Notes: a model not told the origin generated them from the sequence alone. DNA of 29,082 bases from Bin80 sp965207565 (GCA_965207565.1 CBDBMQ010000016.1:1-29082); one strand, 5' to 3'. Positions 1 through 7,764 are shown, numbered from the stretch's first letter. A program made the numbers and translations.

Positions 1-403
1 GCTACCGTATTGCAACACTGGTTCGGGTTTGGAGAATCTGCCAGTTCACGTGTCCTGGGGCAATCATTTGATCTACTTGACGTCATAGCAAGTCCTGCGG
101 ATCCGGTGCATACCAGCACGCAGCACGTGGATGAAATTCCCGGCACGCTGGTGCTGCACAGAATTATCCAAACCCATTTAATCCGACAACAGTCATTGAG
201 TATGAGCTCAATGAAAGCAGTTCGGTTACCCTCAGGATGTTTGACGTGGCCGGTCGGTTGGTGCGCACACTGGTAGACCAACATCTGCCTGCCGGCAGAC
301 ACACGGTCAGGTTCCATGCAAATGGCCTCCCGGGCGGACGTACCTCTATCAGTTACGCGCAGGACATCAGGCCACCTCGCGAAGAATGGTGTTGTTGCGG
401 TAA
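1..403 (+). pseudogene. 3' remnant of a DUF1501-type protein with T9SS sorting domain (copy 1)
   Basis: This is the tail of a gene whose 5' part lies outside the window. Frame 1 reads ATVLQHWFGFGESASS and later GTLVL, matching the second copy at 4358-4762. A one-base deletion near 160 (cacagaat where copy 2 has tatcagaat) moves the reading into frame 3, which gives the sorting-domain core MFDVAGRLVRTLV and HANGLPGG. A second one-base deletion near 338 (ggcggacg against ggtgggacg) destroys the last strand. Corrected for both, the end would be a Por/T9SS type-A C-terminal domain: NYPNPFNP motif, VFDVAGRLVRTL strand, GTYLYQLRAG strand and a final RRMVLLR. Such domains send proteins through the type IX system to the cell surface. 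With two frameshifts the gene is almost surely dead. The family call depends on copy 2, where more of the protein survives. Confidence 0.8.
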
Positions 404-414
404 GAATTACGCCA
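1..414 (+). repeat. Direct repeat, copy 1 (pairs with 4358-4773)
   Basis: Aligned by eye with 4358-4773, this stretch shows about 20 differences over roughly 400 bases, including two one-base deletions in this copy. The match runs from the window edge to a few bases past the stop codon. The two copies lie in the same orientation about 4.36 kb apart. Confidence 0.9.
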
Positions 415-419
415 GATGA

Positions 420-1140
420 CAAGCCTTTGATACGTGCTGGCGTACGCAAAAAACCGCCCCGGCCTGCGGGGCAATTCTCGTTCGCTTTCGCGTTGCTCAA
501 TCACCCTCAAATCGCCCCCCGCTTGCACCGCATCCGCACCCTGATCCGGCACGTGTGCCCGCTCGCACGCATACATGCCCGCGCATCGTGCCCGCGTTGC
601 CCCCAAAAAATGGTACATTTACCCTAGGCATAAGTGGCACGGATCCTGCTGTTTTGTGTAACATTCGTGGTTTTTGCGCCTGTATTTGTATTGTTTTGGG
701 ATTGTAACAACCGTTTTTCTGCAAATTAAAACGGATTTGCGTTGAACATTCCGAAAAGTTATCCACGAAAAGACCCTATCTGCAGAATGTGTGGCCGTGT
801 TGCGCACGCATCTTGCGCCTGGAATCCAGCTCGATGCCGAATCGTTGAACTAGGCGAAGCAGCTACCATGCACCTGTCATGTTGATTCCAGCGAACGCAG
901 CACCTATCCGAAGTCGAATAATTTTGGGATCATGTAGCCGGAGTACGAGGAAATGGAGGCCGGAACGATCCAAGCCATGATTGACCTAACCCCGTTATGG
1001 GCCGCGGGCATGAGCAGCATCCGAACCGGTGCACGATGCGCAGTTCTATATCAGGCGCACAAGACTTACAAGTCGTACCATCCGTCCTACGTGGTGCCAA
1101 GCCCTTTCCCGGATTCGTTCACCGATCAAAGAGACCTGAC
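420..1140. other. Gene-free stretch between the T9SS remnant and the DUF5916 gene
   Basis: No convincing gene is seen on either strand. Open frames here are short, have no signal peptide or known motif, and overlap one another. It holds one strong hairpin at 456-472 (listed separately) and a near-DnaA-box ttatccacg near 758 that stands alone. An open frame at 953-1159 has no recognisable content. A promoter for the DUF5916 gene probably lies here, but no -33/-7 pair of the Bacteroidota type could be defended. Confidence 0.5.
448..472 (-). terminator. Candidate intrinsic terminator, minus strand
   Basis: The hexamer gccccg (456-461) pairs perfectly with cggggc (467-472) across a five-base loop. 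Read on the minus strand, the stem is followed by two G residues and then six T residues (448-453), the shape of a Rho-independent terminator. No minus-strand gene is recognised to its right, so it may be a relic or may act weakly on both strands. Confidence 0.4.
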
Positions 1141-1188
1141 ATGGAAATTTTGGATTTGAGTAACATAGATCGGCTCCGCTCTGTGCTT

Positions 1189-3383
1189 ATGCGCTTCATT
1201 CTTATGTTCGTAGTGCTTCTCGGGACGGTCAACGGCGCTTCTGCGCAAACGCGTCCGCCTCTGATCATTCCACGTGTAGCGGGTCCCGTCACGCTGGATG
1301 GCATCAGCACCGAAGCTGCTTGGGATTCGGTTGCGCCTTGGATCCCGGTACAGTACGAGCCCAACAATGGCGCGCCGGCGACCGAACGAACCGAGTTCCT
1401 AGTGGCCTACGACGACGAGTATGTGTACTTCGCGCTACGCGCATTCGACAGCGACCCCAATGGGCTTCGTGCTAATACCCTGTACCGCGATCGCCTGAGT
1501 GGAGATGATCATTTTGAAATCCTGCTTGATACGTTTAACGATAGCGAGACGGCCCTGCTCTTTACAACGACTCCAGCCGGCATACGTAAGGACGCGGCCA
1601 TTTCCAATGATGCAAGCGGAGGTGGGGATCTTTACCGGCGGCTGGATAAACGGAGATTTCAACACGTACTGGGATGTAGCCACGACTATTAACCCCGAAG
1701 GGTGGTTCGCTGAAGTTCGTGTTCCGATCAGCAGCTTGCGGTTCCAAAATAAAGAGGGTGCCGTGGTAATGGGAATCGCACTCCAGCGCAAGGTTGCGCG
1801 CAAAACCGAACGTCTTGTGTTTCCCCCTGTACCGCCAGTAGCCGATTGGGCCTTTCTCAAACCCTCCCTGGCAAAAAAAATCGTGTTTGAGGGCATCAAG
1901 TCTGAGCGGCCGCTTTACGTGACCGCCTACGGCCTGGGCGGTACTGAATCGCGGCCTAGCGCCGCCCAGGACGCGCGCACTAACTCGTGGAGGGGTGGGG
2001 CTGGATCTCAAATACGGATTGACCAATAACGTGACGGCTGACTTGACATTCAATACCGATTTTGCCCAAGTGGAAGCAGATGATCAGCAGGTCAATCTGA
2101 CGCGATTTTCTCTCTTCTATCCTGAGAAAAGACAGTTCTTTCAGGAGCGTTCTGGACTGTTCGACTTTCGCGTAGGAAGCCAAAGCCGACTCTTTCACAG
2201 TCGACGCATCGGTCTGGATGAGGCTGGTCAGCCCGTGCGTATCTGGGGCGGCGGACGCATGGTGGGCCGCATCGGCGGATGGGATTTCGGGCTGCTGGGT
2301 CTGCAAACCGGCATCAGTGACATACGATCCTCAGAAAACTTCGGGGTCCTACGGTTACGCCGTCAAATGCGTGACGGACTAAGCCGCCTCGGTGGCATGC
2401 TCACGAGCCGACTAGGACGGAACGGCAAATACAACTTAGCCTTTGGCCTCGATGGTATCGTTCATTTGAAAGGTGAAGACTTTCTGATCTATCAATGGTC
2501 GCAATCCATAGATCACGAAGCGCGAGATGTCGACATATTTGACGCTACGCGCATTGCCATATCTGCGGAACGGCGTAGGCGGCGGGGATGGGGCTATAAC
2601 TCGATCGCAGAGTGGGCCGGCTCCGCATACGACCCAGGCATAGGCTTCACGCAACGAATCGATTACTTCCTTGTGGACCATACGATGTCGTACACATGGG
2701 TCAAGGGCTCCAACTCTCCTCTTATCTGGCACCGGCCCAGCTTGCGTGGATTTGCGTTTTTCAGCCCGTCCTTTGAGATCGAAACTGCCGAAATAGGTCC
2801 AGAGTGGGATTTCGTAGCAAAGAGCGGTGCGGGAGGCGGCTTAGAATTCAAGATCCAGTCGGAACTCCTGGAGGCGCCCTTTGTGCTGTCAGACCAGGTG
2901 CAGATTCCGGCCGGTCGATACAATTTTTTTCGTATAGGGGCAAAATACAATGTGTCACACACAAGACTCCTCCAAATACGTCCCCACATTCAAACCGGTG
3001 CATTTTACGATGGCTGGCAAGTGGCCGTGGGTGTCGCACCTATCTGGTATTTGTCGAAGCATCTTGAACTGTCGGGTTCCTACCAGTTGACGCGCATTCG
3101 CTTTCCGTCGCGCAATGACGCGTTTCTGGCACACTTGGGTCGCCTTCGAATTGGCAGTGCATTGAATGCCAAGTTCAGCGCAAATGTCTTTATCCAACTC
3201 AATAGCATTCAGCACGTAGTCAGTGGCAACATACGCGTGCGGTACAATTTCAGGGAAGGCAACGACCTGTGGGTAGTCTATAACCAGAACCTGAATACGG
3301 ATCGGGACCGAGTGTTGCCTCGCCTGCCGACGACAGAAGTGCGCACCGTGCTCGTCAAGTACACGCATACCTTCCATTATTGA
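1189..3383 (+). pseudogene. DUF5916 outer-membrane protein with CBM9-like N-terminus, two frameshifts
   Basis: Three successive frames make one protein. Frame 1 (to about 1627) gives a signal peptide (MRFILMFVVLLGTVNGASA) and a CBM9-like domain (ITLDG-type VTLDGISTEAAWDSV, DDEYVYFALRAFD). Frame 2 (about 1630-1990) continues with DFNTYWDVATTINPEGW and EVRVPISSLRF. Frame 3 (about 1995-3383) carries the DUF5916 hallmark FAQVEADDQQVNLTRFSLF followed by PEKRQFFQERSG, then amphipathic strands typical of an outer-membrane barrel. Removing one G from the ggtggggatc run near 1627 and one from gaggggtgggg near 1990 restores about 730 residues, a normal length. A start at 1141 is also in frame (adding 16 residues) and has aaagag upstream. 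I prefer 1189 because the signal peptide is then clean. Function is unknown; members are predicted outer-membrane proteins. Because both breaks are +1 G in G runs, sequencing error is possible. Confidence 0.85.
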
Positions 3384-3563
3384 ATGCGGTACGACTACGA
3401 CAGGCTCGTTGTCGGAGGGGGATCTGGCAGGCTGACTACAGCAGGGGTGGTCGAGAGCCTTACATGCGGTACGAACAGATATGCCGTACTATATCGAAAG
3501 CTAGGCGGTGAAAAATGCTCGCGCTCGGCTGGCCGAATGCCCCCTTATGGCGTGATTTCGTAG
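3384..3563 (+). pseudogene. Remnant of an FAD-dependent pyridine nucleotide-disulfide oxidoreductase
   Basis: A 59-codon frame begins with ATG directly after the TGA of the DUF5916 gene. It reads MRYDYDRLVVGGGSGRLTTA, then GVVESL, and later YRKLGGEKC. This is the start of the mercuric reductase/dihydrolipoamide dehydrogenase family: a beta strand, a GxGxxG-type FAD-binding loop (here GGGSGR, last glycine lost), the TTAGVAxSLG helix and the LGGEC entry to the redox-active cysteine pair. The CxxxxC motif is scrambled (EKCSRSAGRMPPYG) and the frame stops at 3561-3563, where the family needs about 400 more residues. It is therefore a fossil. The call rests on motif memory over about 45 residues. 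Chance similarity is unlikely given the ordered motifs. Confidence 0.65.
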
Positions 3564-3732
3564 GCCCCCACTAACGGTGCACCCTGCTCCTTATCGTCTG
3601 AAGTGCCGAAGGCGCAATTGCCTGCAATCACCTTCAGCCAGATTGTCGAGGGCAATTTGGTCGTGGACTGTATTCTTCCCTCAAGGTTTATGACGATCCA
3701 GTGTGTCTCGACTGCACCTTTCGGTGCACTGA
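3564..3732 (+). other. Degenerate stretch, origin not recognised
   Basis: Frames here are open over short distances in all three phases, as in decayed coding DNA. One frame, continuing to about 3797, reads VYDDPVCLDCTFRCTEPQLH, which is cysteine-rich and looks once coding, but no family could be named. It sits between the oxidoreductase fossil and the DUF1501 fossil. Confidence 0.35.
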
Positions 3733-4762
3733 GCCTCAGCTACATGGTGGTATCGAAGATTTTGCCCGAAACAAACATTTTACCCACGGGCTGCTAAGCA
3801 CCAAATTCCCGTCACGCCTCTCCGCACCGTTGGCAATGCGGCGCATGAATTTAATCTCATTGCCGTACGCATTGCCAATGATGCGTTTACTTATGGCAAG
3901 GTAGTTCAGGAAACTGCTTCCAGGGGTGCGAATACCGTTTCATATCCACAGCTTGAGCCGTATTATTTTTCGGATAGACTTTTCACGGTTGCCCGGCTCA
4001 TCAAAGGAGATCTCGGTGCCCAGGTGTACCATGTCAGCATAGGTGGCTTTGATACGCATGGTTCACAGGGTGGTGTTATCGGCCGACATGCAACACTGTT
4101 GCGGGCGATGTCCGAAACCGTCGATGCATTTCTGAGAGACTTAGGGGAACTCAGGCAGGATGTTCTGGTCATGACATTCTCCGAATTTGGTCGCAGGGTG
4201 TACGAGAATGGCTCCGATGGAACGGACCATGGCACCTGCGCCGCTATTTCTATTTGGTCCGGGGGCAAAAGGAGGCTTATTTGGGCAGTCGCCCTCGCTG
4301 GAACATCTGGACGAAAATGGGAATCTCAAGCACGGGATTGATTTCCGTGCAGTTTATGCTACCGTATTGCAACACTGGTTTGGGTTTGGAGAATCTGCCA
4401 GTTCACGTGTCCTGGGGCAATCATTTGATCTACTTGACGTCAGAGCAAGTCCTGCGGATCCGGTGCGTACCAGCACGCAGCACACGGATGAAATTCCCGG
4501 CACGCTGGTGCTGTATCAGAATTATCCAAACCCGTTCAATCCGGCAACAGTCATTGAGTATGAGCTCAATGAAAGCAGTTCAGTTACCCTCAGGGTGTTT
4601 GATGTGGCCGGTCGATTGGTGCGCACATTGGTAGACCAACATCTGCCTGTCGGCAGACACACGGTCAGGTTCCATGCAAATGGCCTCCCGGGTGGGACGT
4701 ATCTCTATCAGTTACGCGCAGGACATCAGGTCACCTCGCGAAGAATGGTGTTGTTGCGGTAA
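3733..4762 (+). pseudogene. DUF1501 family protein with T9SS sorting domain, truncated and frameshifted (copy 2)
   Basis: Frame 1 is open from about 3733 and is clearly homologous to DUF1501 from about 3838: AAHEFNLIAVRIANDAFTYG, then VYHVSIGGFDTHGSQGG and LVMTFSEFGRRVYENGSDG followed by TDHGT. These are the IGGFDTH and FSEFGRR.(E)N..GTDHG signatures of the family, predicted alkaline-phosphatase-fold export proteins. Near 4234 a one-base insertion (ggcacctgcgcc where ggcaccgcgcc is expected) moves the reading to frame 2: APLFLFGPGAKGGLFG, then LQHWFG, a linker, and an intact T9SS type-A domain with NYPNPFNP, VFDVAGRLVRTLV, GTYLYQLRAG and a terminal RRMVLLR. The first several hundred residues of the family, including the signal peptide, are missing, so the gene is dead in two ways. 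Its tail duplicates 1-403. Confidence 0.85.
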
Positions 4763-4773
4763 GAACTACGCCA
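4358..4773 (+). repeat. Direct repeat, copy 2 (pairs with 1-414)
   Basis: Same orientation and about 95% identical by eye to 1-414. This copy keeps the sorting-domain frame open. Recombination between the copies would delete or amplify the DUF5916 gene and the fossils between them. Confidence 0.9.
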
Positions 4774-4812
4774 GGCGATAAAACCCCCCTGATGGCTAAG
4801 TCCAACCCGCTG
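4757..4812 (-). pseudogene. Antisense scrap resembling the 3' end of pnuC
   Basis: Read on the minus strand, this stretch gives GGFIAWRSSYRN, almost the C-terminus of the PnuC protein encoded at 15735-16307 (AGFIAWRNSYRN). On the other strand it overlaps the stop codon of the DUF1501/T9SS gene. Nucleotide similarity to pnuC appears to extend over about 50 bases with small indels. The same relation is seen at copy 1, where the minus strand reads IWRNSYRN beside the stop at 401-403. The core tgcggtaagaattacgcca is identical at 396-414 and 15758-15776, and differs by one base at 4755-4773. This looks like a relic of an ancestral tail-to-tail overlap of a T9SS gene and pnuC. Confidence 0.5.
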
Positions 4813-4835
4813 CCCTGGTTGCTTTTGCGGTCAGT

Positions 4836-5045
4836 TCCAGACTTGGTATCGTCGGCATTTCGCTCTAACAACCCTTCGCATATATCGTCCTTCACATCTG
4901 CCTCAAGAACCCTCAATCGGTGCCGCCCACCATATCAATCAACCGGTAGAGCTTTGCCGGATCGGTGTTTTTGTTTTGGGCTTTGGTGAATATTTGACCC
5001 AACATATCTTTCTGCTCGCCGAGCTTGCGGAGAAGCGCAATGTAA
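4836..5045 (-). pseudogene. hsdM: Fossil of a type I restriction-modification methylase (HsdM), N-terminal region
   Basis: Minus-strand translation from 5045 gives YIALLRKLGEQKDMLGQIFT, then KAQNKNTDPAKLYRLIDMV and GGTD followed by a stop. A one-base deletion near 4914 (gattgagg where gattggagg is expected) hides the continuation WRVLEADVKDDICEGLLERN then ADDTKSG. This is the HsdM segment just before the SAM-binding GQYFTPR motif; the family reads GDLYEGLLEKNA..KSGAGQYFTPR. The match stops at KSG and unrelated DNA follows, so the catalytic domain is gone. An IS1634 element sits at the 5' side. Across it (7189-7203, minus strand) the codons for GDIKGY continue the reading into YIALL, although a stop lies two codons further upstream. 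No hsdS or hsdR gene is seen nearby. Confidence 0.75.
5040..5045. repeat. Target site duplication, left copy (atgtaa)
   Basis: The hexamer atgtaa abuts the left inverted repeat and recurs at 7189-7194, two bases beyond the right inverted repeat. Six bases fits the 5-6 bp duplications of IS1634 elements. Removing the element and one copy restores a continuous hsdM-like reading. Confidence 0.65.
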
Positions 5046-5063
5046 CTGAACTTCCCCCCATTT
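5046..5063 (+). repeat. IS1634 left terminal inverted repeat
   Basis: The sequence ctgaacttccccccattt is the perfect reverse complement of 7169-7186. The element starts with C, as IS1634 ends usually do. Confidence 0.85.
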
Positions 5064-5223
5064 CACTAGGGGTTTCCTCTTTTTGTTCTGATTTCAGGCC
5101 ATAGGGCCGGTTATTTCGGCTTCTGCAAGGTCCTATTTGGTCTTATTTTGGTTCTGTTGTGGGTTTTCCGCGATGGATATTCTGTATTTGGCATGATTTC
5201 GGGGAAATTTGGGATTTAATTTG

Positions 5224-5336
5224 TGTACCCATGTATATTTCGTTGAATTTTAGAACTTAATGGATCTTTAATGAGTATATATTCCAGTTATTTCGTATAT
5301 TATGCCAAGTTGTTATTAACCTTTGTACCCATGTAT
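5224..5336 (+). promoter_or_regulatory. Two 13-bp direct repeats exactly 100 bp apart, the second on the transposase start
   Basis: The string tgtacccatgtat occurs at 5224-5236 and again at 5324-5336. The second copy includes the ATG at 5331 chosen as transposase start. The DNA between them is AT-rich, in contrast to the flanks. The pair could be an operator for the transposase, a duplicated leader or chance; the sequence alone does not say which. Confidence 0.35.
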
Positions 5337-7055
5337 GTAGAACGAATCCCCAACCGAAATTCCAACCCCACCTGGCTCATCCGTGAGTCCAAACGCGAGG
5401 GCAGGAAAATCATTAAAACCACCCTCGCCAATATCACCAACCTCCCTCAGGAAGTCATTGATGGGATCCGAATCCTCCTCAAAGGCGGGGCCGCCGTCCA
5501 ATCGTTTGACAATGCCTTTGCCATTCAAAGCAGCAAGAACCACGGACATGTCGCCGCCGTACTGGGCATCATGAAGCAACTCCAGCTGCCCGAACTGATT
5601 GCACCAAAGAATTCCCGCTTCCGCCGACTCATCCTCGGCATGATTGCCGCACGCGTGATCAAGCCGGCCAGCAAGCTCTCCACCAGTGCCATGTTGGATG
5701 TGGACCATGCGTCCACCACGCTCAATGAAGAACTTGGACTCAAACGCGTGGATGAAGATGATCTCTATGATGCGATGGATGAACTGTTCAAACGCAAAAC
5801 CGACATTGAGTGTCGTTTGGCGAAACGACATCTCAAGGAGGGGAGTCTGGTGCTCTACGATGTGAGCAGCAGTTATGTGGAAGGCGAGAAAAATGAATGG
5901 GCGACCTATGGCTACAACCGGGACAAGAAGGAGGGCAAGAAGCAGATTGTCTATGGGCTGATGACCGATCCAGAGGGCTGTCCGGTGTCGGTGGAGGTGT
6001 TTCGCGGCAATACCTCAGACATCCGTACGCTGCGCGCTCAGGTGGACAAGATTCAGAACACCTTTGCACTCAAGCATGTGGTGTTGGTCGGAGATCGCGG
6101 GATCCTGAAGCAGAAGCAGATTCAGGAGGAGATCCTGCCTGTGGGACTGGACTGGATCACGGCAATGCAAAAGAGCGAGATTCGTGATGTGGTGGAGCAG
6201 GAGGGCATCCAAATGAGTCTATTTGATGAACAGGATCTGGTGGAAGTGCGCTGTGATCTGTATCCCAATGACCGCCTGGTGCTGTGCAGGAACCCCTTAC
6301 AGGCGACAAAGAGTCAGCAGACACGGGAAGAATTGCTCGTGAAGACGCAGGAAAGACTGAACAAGATCGTTGAGTCGACCCAGCAGGGCCAACTCAAAGA
6401 TGCGGGGAAAATTGGGGTGCGGGTCGGGAGGGTATTCGAAAAGAACAAAATGGGGAAGTATTTCAACCTGGAGATCCGGGAGGGACATTTTTCGTATACC
6501 CGCAATGAAGAAGCCCTTCAGAAGGCGGAACGACTCGACGACCTGTATGCTATTCGTACCAGTCTGAAACCGGGGCCGGAAGTGGCCGAGTTGGTCACCA
6601 ATTACAAACGCCTTTCCACGGTGGAGATGGCCTTCCGCGCGATGAAATCCATGTCGTTACAGGTCCGTCCCATTCACCATCGCACCAAAGACCGGGTCGT
6701 TGCACATGTCTTTTTGTGCATGCTGGCCTACTATGTGGAATATCATCTGCGCCGGAAGCTGGCGCCAATCCTGTTTGCAGAGGATGACCTGGAAGCAAAA
6801 CGAGTGCAGCGCAAAAGTGTCGTCGAACCCGCCAAACCCTCGGAATCGGCGAAAAAGAAAGCCCAAACCAAACGAACCGCAACGGGCGAAAAGGTCTGGA
6901 GCTTTGCCGGTCTCATGGACGAACTCTCGAGGCTATGTCGAGTGATGGTCATTCCGAAGATTGGCTCGGATGCAACCCCCGAAGTCGTCATGGTTAAGAA
7001 AATCAGTTCCACCCAAAAGCAGGCATTCAAACTGCTGAACATCAAACTGCTGTAG
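5331..7055 (+). CDS. IS1634 family transposase
   Basis: A DDE transposase of 574 residues, the usual length for the family, which cuts and joins the ends of its own element. The start at 5331 gives MYVERIPNRNSNPTWLIRES, the conserved N-terminus of IS1634 transposases; an in-frame ATG at 5271 would add 20 residues unlike the family. Acidic residues sit where expected: D in LVLYDVSSSYVEG, D in VVLVGDRGILKQKQ, and E in KRLSTVEMAFRAMKS near the C-terminal third, followed by RPIHHRTKDRVVAHVFLCML. A lysine-rich spacer (about residues 500-530) precedes the end. The frame is intact. It is the only gene of the element at 5046-7188. A small hairpin follows the stop (7057-7077). Confidence 0.93.
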   Translation: MYVERIPNRNSNPTWLIRESKREGRKIIKTTLANITNLPQEVIDGIRILLKGGAAVQSFDNAFAIQSSKNHGHVAAVLGIMKQLQLPELIAPKNSRFRRLILGMIAARVIKPASKLSTSAMLDVDHASTTLNEELGLKRVDEDDLYDAMDELFKRKTDIECRLAKRHLKEGSLVLYDVSSSYVEGEKNEWATYGYNRDKKEGKKQIVYGLMTDPEGCPVSVEVFRGNTSDIRTLRAQVDKIQNTFALKHVVLVGDRGILKQKQIQEEILPVGLDWITAMQKSEIRDVVEQEGIQMSLFDEQDLVEVRCDLYPNDRLVLCRNPLQATKSQQTREELLVKTQERLNKIVESTQQGQLKDAGKIGVRVGRVFEKNKMGKYFNLEIREGHFSYTRNEEALQKAERLDDLYAIRTSLKPGPEVAELVTNYKRLSTVEMAFRAMKSMSLQVRPIHHRTKDRVVAHVFLCMLAYYVEYHLRRKLAPILFAEDDLEAKRVQRKSVVEPAKPSESAKKKAQTKRTATGEKVWSFAGLMDELSRLCRVMVIPKIGSDATPEVVMVKKISSTQKQAFKLLNIKLL

Positions 7056-7056
7056 G

Positions 7057-7077
7057 CATCGGTTCAACGAGCCGATG
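7057..7077 (+). terminator. Hairpin just after the IS1634 transposase stop
   Basis: The hexamer catcgg (7057-7062) pairs with ccgatg (7072-7077) over a nine-base loop, beginning two bases after the TAG stop. There is no T run after it, so it is only a possible weak terminator or mRNA-end structure. Confidence 0.3.
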
Positions 7078-7168
7078 ACTACTCCTCCCAGACAGCCCCC
7101 TCTGGCCGTCGTCAATTATCCAAAAAAGCCCCAATTCTCCCGGGAATCTTGTAGCCTTGAGAAAACGA

Positions 7169-7186
7169 AAATGGGGGGAAGTTCAG
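7169..7186 (-). repeat. IS1634 right terminal inverted repeat
   Basis: Perfect reverse complement of 5046-5063. It contains a six-G run (7173-7178). Confidence 0.85.
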
Positions 7187-7188
7187 CT

Positions 7189-7194
7189 ATGTAA
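7189..7194. repeat. Target site duplication, right copy (atgtaa)
   Basis: Matches 5040-5045. On the minus strand it supplies the codons for Y-I at the join of the hsdM fossil. Confidence 0.6.
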
Positions 7195-7764
7195 CCTTTG
7201 ATATCGCCCAGTCAGCAGTGCAGGCCTGGGAGCGTTTCTTGAAACACTTTCAGCAGTTGCGATGGCATACCGTACCGGAATACTGAAGCTGAGCCTTTCC
7301 GCTACACCCGGAATTCGTGCCTGCTTCGGGCCGGACTCCGAAGCGAAATCCTCCCCAGAGGTGATTCTTGGAACGAGTGTGGGGCGAAATGTGCCTCCCT
7401 GTAGGACTGGACTGCACATGAGGAATGGGTAGACCTGAAATCTACCTCAATCAACCCGAAAAATATGCGAGAATGACCTCGGGGGTCGACCCAATCGTGA
7501 AGGCAAACTCGCAAATTCCGTCTCTCACACAGGAAATCCTGACTCCTCACAACAAAAGACGCACTTTGTAGCCATGGGGAAATTCATGATGAATAATATG
7601 GGCTATCATCAATCTCGCAGATAGAGTCCACCAACTTGATCCAGAAGCTGGCCTCACCTGTTCATCAATCCAAAGACTGCGCTGCACCAAGAACAAGGCA
7701 TGAATTGTATCGTACAGCAAATTGTATCGGATTCTCGGATGGATACCACAGAATTGAAGTGAAA
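7195..7764. other. Gene-free stretch right of the IS element
   Basis: No supportable gene. A plus-strand frame ending at 7286 reads VTFDIAQSAVQAWERFLKHF, then a short tail (ending HTVPEY) to the stop, and has coding-like composition, perhaps the end of a decayed gene. No family could be named and it has no start. The minus-strand open frames here are arginine- and serine-rich shadows with no motif. The repeat aattgtatcg occurs twice near 7706 and 7721. Confidence 0.4.

Larger units (their letters stand above)
5046..7188 (+). mobile_element. Complete IS1634-family insertion sequence
   Basis: About 2.14 kb bounded by 18-bp perfect inverted repeats (5046-5063 and 7169-7186) and flanked by the hexamer atgtaa. 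It holds one intact transposase gene, about 285 bases of left leader and about 130 bases of right tail. It has landed in an hsdM fossil. An intact transposase, perfect ends and a visible target duplication suggest recent arrival and possible activity. The last two bases (ct, 7187-7188) are assigned to the element because they lie between the right repeat and the target copy. Confidence 0.85.

Noticed and set aside
750..770. Possible DnaA box (ttatccacg) suggesting an origin
   Set aside because: A single box with one mismatch, no cluster, no AT-rich unwinding region and no dnaA, dnaN or gidA nearby.
953..1159. 68-codon open frame before the DUF5916 gene
   Set aside because: No motif, signal peptide or family resemblance, and it overlaps the in-frame start at 1141 of the DUF5916 gene.
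5316..5831. 171-codon minus-strand open frame opposite the IS1634 transposase
   Set aside because: It is the shadow of a strongly conserved transposase gene and has no motif of its own.
7183..7550. Minus-strand open frames of about 80 codons right of the IS element as the missing 5' part of hsdM
   Set aside because: Their residues do not resemble the HsdM N-terminus, and the frame that joins the fossil meets a stop within a few codons.
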